Source: Pseudomonadota bacterium
Lineage (GTDB): Bacteria; Pseudomonadota; Alphaproteobacteria; Rhizobiales; Segnochrobactraceae
DNA length: 10,169 nt
Reading direction: 5' to 3'
Assembly (NCBI GenBank): GCA_023442215.1
Contig: JAEZMP010000033.1
Coordinates: 1-10,169 of the forward strand
This document shows positions 5,828 to 10,169 of this stretch, one piece after another. The notes beneath the pieces are model-generated. The model saw only the letters and a list, made by a program, of their open reading frames with translations, had not been told where the DNA came from and made no database searches. The number at the start of each line of letters is the position of its first letter. Position 1 is the first letter of the stretch. The position numbers and the translations under genes were made by a program.

Positions 5828-7464
5828 GGCGAGGCCTCCGCTTTGGGGGCGGAGTCCGCGGGCGGCGGCACCGGCCGCTTCTCAAGAACGCCGCGGATAT
5901 AGGCATCCGGCTCGTGCAGCGCACCGGCCGTCGCCTCGGCATAGCGCATCAGCGGGCCGGCCTGAACGGTCATCGCCGCGCACACCACCAGAAGGAAAAC
6001 CACCGGCAGGAACTCGACCACCATCACCCGCGGCACGACGATCTCGACCGGCGACCAGAACATGCGGATACCGGCCCGGACCATCGCGACCATCGCGAAC
6101 AGGCCGGAGACCAGCAGCATGGCCATGAACGACCAACCCTCGGTGGAGAGCGGCCCGCCACCGCCGACCGAAAGCGCCGCCGACGCCACGGCGAACTTGC
6201 CCACGAAGCCCGAGAGCGGCGGCAGCCCCGACAGCAGCAACCCGCACAGGAGAAAGCAGGCGCCGAGGATCGCGAGCGTTCCCGGGATGGATGTGCCGAC
6301 CTCCCGCTCCTCCGCTTCCTCGTCTTCCTCGCCAAAGGCTTCCATGGTGACGGCGAGCACGTCCGCGGCCGGGTTCTGGGTGCGCTCCACCAGTTCGACC
6401 AGCAGGAACAGCGCGCCGATCGTGAGGGTGGAACTGACCATGTAGTAGAGCGCGCCCGCGGTCACGGCGCTGCTGGAGATGCCGACGGCGGCGAGCATCG
6501 TGCCGCTGGAAACGAGAACGCTGAAGGCGACGAGCCGGCCCATGGCCTGGGAGGCCAGCACGCCGATGGTGCCGAATGCGATCGTCACCATGCCGCCGGC
6601 GAACAGCCAGGCGTCGTCGAGCCCGACCGAGCGGCCCGCATTGACCCCGAACAGAAGCGGCGACAGCCGCAGCACGGCATAGACCCCGACCTTGCTGAGG
6701 ACGGCGAAGATGGCCGCGACCGGCGCCGCGGCCGCCGCGTAGGCCCCCGGCAGCCAGAAGCACAGCGGCCACATGCCGGCTTTCACCAGGAACGCGACGC
6801 CGAGGATGACGATGCCCGCGTCGAGAAGCGCGTGGTTGTCCGCGGGAACGTTCGCCATGCGCACCGCGAGGTCCGCCATGTTCAGCGTGCCGGTCACGCC
6901 GTAGATCAGACTGACACCGATCAGGAACAGGAACGAGGCCGCGAGATTGATGGCGACATAATGCAGCCCGGCGCGGACCCGCGTGACGCCCGAGCCGTGC
7001 AGCAGCAGCCCGTAGGACGCAGCGAGCAGCACCTCGAAGAACACGAACAGGTTGAAGAGGTCGCCCGTGAGGAAGGCCCCGTTCAGCCCCATCAGCAGAA
7101 GCTGGAACAGCGTGTGGAAATGCGGTCCCGCCCTGTGCCAGCGGGCGAGCGAGAACATGAGGGACGCGACGGCAAGGATGCTCGTCATCGTCAGCATCAG
7201 CGCGGACAGGCGGTCCAGAACCAGGACGATGCCGAACGGCGCCGCCCAGTTGCCGAGAAGGTAGGTGCTGACGTGCGCGTCCGGCCCATCGACCGCATCG
7301 GCGGCCCGCAGCAGCACGAGGCTGATGAGGAGGAGCGCGACGGTGGAGACGACGTCGATGACCGCCTTCAGCGTGTGCCGCCGCTCGTCGTAGAGCAGCA
7401 GCAGCGCGCCGGTGACCAGCGGCAGCACGATCGGGGCAATGAGAAGATGCTCGATCGGCAGCAC
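5824..7464 (-). CDS. mrpD: Mrp/Pha monovalent cation/H+ antiporter subunit D (NuoN/M-like)
   Basis: This 546-residue polytopic membrane protein is the MrpD/PhaD subunit, related to the proton-pumping NuoL/M/N subunits of complex I and a probable proton path in the complex. Charged membrane residues typical of the family are visible: a Glu in the fifth-helix region (about E144, in FNLFVFFEVLLAASYGLL), a Lys near 228 (AFLVKAGMWPLCFWLPGAY) and a Lys near 258 (FAVLSKVGVYAVLR). A strongly acidic loop (GEEDEEAEERE, about residues 375-390) lies between helices, before LSGLPPLSGFVGKFAV. The start is the GTG at 7464, giving MLPIEHLLIAP, with AGGGAG 8 nt upstream and 2 nt after the mrpC stop; a longer open frame to 7755 only reads mrpC out of frame. 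The C-terminal tail is Pro- and Ala-rich. Confidence 0.95.
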   Translation of the reverse strand: MLPIEHLLIAPIVLPLVTGALLLLYDERRHTLKAVIDVVSTVALLLISLVLLRAADAVDGPDAHVSTYLLGNWAAPFGIVLVLDRLSALMLTMTSILAVASLMFSLARWHRAGPHFHTLFQLLLMGLNGAFLTGDLFNLFVFFEVLLAASYGLLLHGSGVTRVRAGLHYVAINLAASFLFLIGVSLIYGVTGTLNMADLAVRMANVPADNHALLDAGIVILGVAFLVKAGMWPLCFWLPGAYAAAAAPVAAIFAVLSKVGVYAVLRLSPLLFGVNAGRSVGLDDAWLFAGGMVTIAFGTIGVLASQAMGRLVAFSVLVSSGTMLAAVGISSSAVTAGALYYMVSSTLTIGALFLLVELVERTQNPAADVLAVTMEAFGEEDEEAEEREVGTSIPGTLAILGACFLLCGLLLSGLPPLSGFVGKFAVASAALSVGGGGPLSTEGWSFMAMLLVSGLFAMVAMVRAGIRMFWSPVEIVVPRVMVVEFLPVVFLLVVCAAMTVQAGPLMRYAEATAGALHEPDAYIRGVLEKRPVPPPADSAPKAEASP

Positions 7465-7466
7465 GT

Positions 7467-7805
7467 TCAGGACTCCCTGCCGTCGACGTGGTCGCTGCCG
7501 GTGAGGCCGCGCGAGGCGAGCATGACGACGAGGAACAGCGCGGTGGTGGCAAAGCCGATGACGATCGCGGTCAGCACCAGCGCCTGGGGGACCGGGTCGG
7601 CATAATCGGCCGGGTTCACGGGGCCTGCGGCGTCCAGCACCGCCGGGGCGCCGACGCGCACCCGCCCCATCGAGAAGATGAACAGGTTGACGCCATAGGC
7701 GATGAGCGAAAGCCCGACGATGACCTGATAGGTGCGCGGCCGCAGGATCAGCCATACGCCCGAGCCGACGAGAACGCCGATTCCGATGGCAAGCGTCAGT
7801 TCCAT
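7467..7805 (-). CDS. mrpC: Mrp/Pha monovalent cation/H+ antiporter subunit C (NuoK-like)
   Basis: This 112-residue protein is the MrpC/PhaC subunit, homologous to NuoK of complex I. Three membrane helices are visible: ELTLAIGIGVLVGSGVWLIL, then VIVGLSLIAYGVNLFIFSMG, and after the conserved loop ADYADPVPQALVLTAIVIG the helix ending TTALFLVVMLAS. The YADPxPQALVLTAIVI segment is the family hallmark. The start at 7805 has GGAG 8 nt upstream and overlaps the end of mrpAB by 10 nt. A longer open frame up to 8243 is only mrpAB read in another frame. Size is normal for the family. Confidence 0.95.
   Translation of the reverse strand: MELTLAIGIGVLVGSGVWLILRPRTYQVIVGLSLIAYGVNLFIFSMGRVRVGAPAVLDAAGPVNPADYADPVPQALVLTAIVIGFATTALFLVVMLASRGLTGSDHVDGRES
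7473..7478 (-). promoter_or_regulatory. Ribosome binding site that fixes the GTG start of mrpD
   Basis: AGGGAG on the minus strand, 8 nt before the GTG at 7464 and inside the end of mrpC. No ATG gives a sensible MrpD N-terminus, so this site decides the start. Confidence 0.75.
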
Positions 7806-10169
7806 CGCGGGCTCTCCGTCTCGGGTGCGGCGGGCAGCTTCGCCGCGCGAAGCTTGCGGATCGACTGGTGCGCGAGCGCGATCAGCATCAGCACCGTCGC
7901 CCCCATCACGAGCGAGAACACGCCGAGGTCGAACGCCATGGCCGTGGCCGCCGGCACCTTCCCGATCAAAGGCAGGGCGACATATTGCGCGTGGGACGTG
8001 AGGAACGGATAGCCGAACAGCCACGAGCCCATGCCCGTGGCGGCGGCGATCAGCAGGCCGAAGCCCATCCAGCGCACGGGGAGCACGCGCAGCCGTTCCT
8101 CGACCCAGGTGGTGCCCGCCGCCATGTATTGCAGGATGAAGGCGGCGGCCATGGCGATGCCGGCGATGAACCCGCCGCCCGGCACGTCGTGGCCGCGGAT
8201 GAACAGATAGGCCGCCAGTACGATGATGACCGGAAACAGCCATTTCATGATGACGCCCGGCACCAGGAGGTAGTCGCTGGCGATGCTGCCGGCCTCAGGC
8301 CTGGCCTGCGGATCGTCCGAGGCCGCCTGGTGAAGCTGCTGGTCGGGGGAGGCGACATTGTCGGGCGCCGGGCGGAAACGCCGGAGCAGGGCGAACACCG
8401 TGAGCGCGACGATGCCGAGCACGGTGATCTCGCCGAACGTATCGAAGCCGCGGAAATCGACGAGAATGACGTTGACGACGTTGCGCCCTCCGCCCTGGCT
8501 GTAGGCGTTCTCCAGGAAATAGTCGCCGATGCTCTGCGGCGGCTGCCGCGTCATCACGGCATAGGCGATCGCGGTCACGCCGGCGCCACACGCCACCGCG
8601 AGACCGAGATCGCGGAAGCGCCGCAGCTTGGCCGAGAACTCCCCGGCCGGATCGACGTCCTCCAGCCGCTTCGGCAGCCAGCGCAGGCCGAGCAGGATCA
8701 GCACGGTGGTGACGATCTCGACGACGAGCTGCGTGAGCGCGAGGTCGGGCGCGGACAGCCAGACGAAGGTGATGCAGGTGACGAGGCCCGCGCCGCTCAT
8801 GAGAATGAGCGCGACCAGACGGTGAAACTTCGCCTGGTACGCCGCGCCGATGGCACAGAGCGCGCCGATGGCCCAGAGCCCGGTGAAGACGGGATCGTTT
8901 CCGGCGGAGACGGTCGCTTCCGCGCCGAACGGCCCGGTGAGCAGCGCCATCAGCGCGAGGATGAAGGCGAAGCCGGCGAGCAGCCTCAGCTGAGGCTGAA
9001 GGCGGCGGGTGCCGAGCCGGCTTTCCGCCAGTCGCGCCCATCGCCACGACACCAGCACCATCACGCGCTCGAAGATGCGCTGCCCCTTGAGAAGGCGAAA
9101 ATAGGGTGGGCCCTCCTCGCTGGTCGCCAAGTAGCGGCGCAGCGCGAAAAACAGAAGCGTGCCGGCCAGGAGCGCGACCAGGCTCATCACGAGCGGCAGG
9201 TTGAAGCCATGCCAGACCGCGAGGCTGTAGGCGGGCGTCTCGGCGCCGAGCACGGAGACGACGGCGCTGTGCAGGTAGGGCCCCACGGTCCGCCCCGGCA
9301 CGATGCCGACGATGAGGCAGATCAGCACCAGCAGCAGCACGGGAAGCCGCATGAAGAACGGCGGCTCGTGGGGCGTGTGCTCAAACGCCTCCGGCGGCTT
9401 GCCGAAGAAGACGCCGTGGATGAAGCGGATCGAGTAGGTGACCGCGAAGGCGCTCGCCAGCACGGCGACATAGGGGGCGGCGGTATCGAACACGGAATCG
9501 GCATGGGTCTCGATCGCCTCGGCAAAGAACATCTCCTTGGAAAGAAACCCGTTGAGGAGCGGCACGCCGGCCATCGAGGCGCTGGCGACCATCGCCAGCG
9601 TCGCGGTGATCGGCATGAATCGGAACAGGCCGCCGATGCGGCGCATGTCGCGGGTGCCGACCTCGTGGTCGATGATGCCGGCGGCCATGAACAGCGACGC
9701 CTTGAAGGTGGCGTGGTTCATCATGTGGAAGATCGCCGCCACCAGCGCGAGCGGGCTGCCGAGGCTGATGAGCAGCGTGATCAGGCCGAGATGGCTGATG
9801 GTGGAGTAGGCGAGCAGGCCCTTGATGTCCTGCTGGAAGATCGCGAAGTACGCGCCGAGCAGCAGCGTCGCCATGCCAGCGAAGCCGACGATGGCGAACC
9901 ACTCGTAGGTGTCGGCGAGCACCGGCCACATCCGGGCCATCAGGAACACGCCAGCCTTCACCATGGTCGCCGAGTGCAGGAACGAGGACACCGGCGTCGG
10001 TGCGGCCATCGCGTTCGGCAGCCAGAAATGGAACGGGAACTGCGCGCTCTTGGTGAAGGTGCCGAGGAGGAACAGCAGCAGGATCGGCAGATAGAGGCTG
10101 CTGTCGCGGATGACGTTGCCGGAGGCGAGCACCGTATCGAGATCGTAGCTGCCGACGACGTGGCCGATC
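7796..10169 (-). CDS. mrpAB: Mrp/Pha antiporter fused subunit A-B (partial, N-terminus outside window)
   Basis: The visible 790 residues are the C-terminal part of a fused MrpA-MrpB (PhaAB) protein, the largest membrane subunit of the antiporter. The window opens inside the NuoL-like antiporter domain, with FTKSAQFPFHFWLPNAMAAP and LHSATMVKAG; K40, H65 and K71 (counted from the window edge) are conserved charged positions. The MrpA C-terminal part follows: the segment at about 420-505 with SAPDLALTQLVVEIVTTVLI, and the conserved GRNVVNVILVDFRGFDTFGE at about 560-582. From about residue 627 the MrpB domain begins (SDYLLVPGVIMKWLFP, then FIRGHDVPGGGFIAGI). The fusion defines the six-gene group 2 Mrp operons known from alphaproteobacteria such as Sinorhizobium. 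The stop overlaps mrpC by 10 nt. Confidence 0.95.
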   Translation of the reverse strand, partial: IGHVVGSYDLDTVLASGNVIRDSSLYLPILLLFLLGTFTKSAQFPFHFWLPNAMAAPTPVSSFLHSATMVKAGVFLMARMWPVLADTYEWFAIVGFAGMATLLLGAYFAIFQQDIKGLLAYSTISHLGLITLLISLGSPLALVAAIFHMMNHATFKASLFMAAGIIDHEVGTRDMRRIGGLFRFMPITATLAMVASASMAGVPLLNGFLSKEMFFAEAIETHADSVFDTAAPYVAVLASAFAVTYSIRFIHGVFFGKPPEAFEHTPHEPPFFMRLPVLLLVLICLIVGIVPGRTVGPYLHSAVVSVLGAETPAYSLAVWHGFNLPLVMSLVALLAGTLLFFALRRYLATSEEGPPYFRLLKGQRIFERVMVLVSWRWARLAESRLGTRRLQPQLRLLAGFAFILALMALLTGPFGAEATVSAGNDPVFTGLWAIGALCAIGAAYQAKFHRLVALILMSGAGLVTCITFVWLSAPDLALTQLVVEIVTTVLILLGLRWLPKRLEDVDPAGEFSAKLRRFRDLGLAVACGAGVTAIAYAVMTRQPPQSIGDYFLENAYSQGGGRNVVNVILVDFRGFDTFGEITVLGIVALTVFALLRRFRPAPDNVASPDQQLHQAASDDPQARPEAGSIASDYLLVPGVIMKWLFPVIIVLAAYLFIRGHDVPGGGFIAGIAMAAAFILQYMAAGTTWVEERLRVLPVRWMGFGLLIAAATGMGSWLFGYPFLTSHAQYVALPLIGKVPAATAMAFDLGVFSLVMGATVLMLIALAHQSIRKLRAAKLPAAPETESPRWN

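Noticed and set aside
5914..7605. Plus-strand open frame of 563 codons opposite mrpD and mrpC
   Set aside because: It is a charged, His/Gln/Arg-rich shadow of membrane genes on the other strand and has no recognisable domain.
1..10169. Search for tRNA or rRNA genes, CRISPR arrays, insertion sequences or recent gene transfer
   Set aside because: No repeated spacers, transposase-like proteins, terminal repeats or RNA-gene signatures were recognised, and base composition appears even throughout.

Overview
The window is about 10.2 kb of GC-rich DNA. Every supportable gene is on the minus strand, so transcription runs from high to low coordinates. The base composition, the fused MrpA-MrpB subunit and the PhaAB-type antiporter layout fit an alphaproteobacterium, probably in or near Hyphomicrobiales. 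That assignment is inferred from gene style only; no RNA or phylogenetic marker is present.

Region 1 (10169 down to 4687) is a six-gene Mrp/Pha-type monovalent cation/proton antiporter operon of the 'group 2' form, ordered mrpAB (5' end outside the window), mrpC, mrpD, mrpE, mrpF, mrpG. The genes overlap or nearly touch: AB/C overlap by 10 nt, C and D are 2 nt apart, and D/E, E/F and F/G overlap by 4 nt (ATGA). The products form one inner-membrane complex that exchanges Na+ or K+ for protons and supports pH and salt tolerance. An inverted repeat without a T-run follows mrpG and may end the transcript.

Region 2 (4686 to 4414) is a 273-bp intergenic stretch and the most interesting part of the window. 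On the minus strand it carries a perfect TTGACA -35 box, a plausible -10, and then a leader of about 158 nt. The leader holds two small adjacent hairpins followed by a strong intrinsic terminator (12-bp stem, six Ts). The second hairpin shares three bases with the 5' arm of the terminator, so the two cannot form together. This is the arrangement expected of transcription antitermination.

Region 3 (4413 to 1) is the operon under that leader: an AmiC-like cytoplasmic ligand sensor, an AmiR-like ANTAR RNA-binding antiterminator (4-nt overlap), two peptide/nickel-type ABC permeases (DppC-like, then DppB-like), and a family 5 periplasmic binding protein that runs off the window. The reading offered is that AmiC holds AmiR inactive until an amide-like or related ligand is present. 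AmiR then binds the leader hairpins, prevents termination and allows expression of both the regulators and the importer. In the classical Pseudomonas ami system the target is an amidase operon; here the visible target is an oligopeptide-type ABC importer. No mobile element, tRNA, rRNA or CRISPR array was seen.
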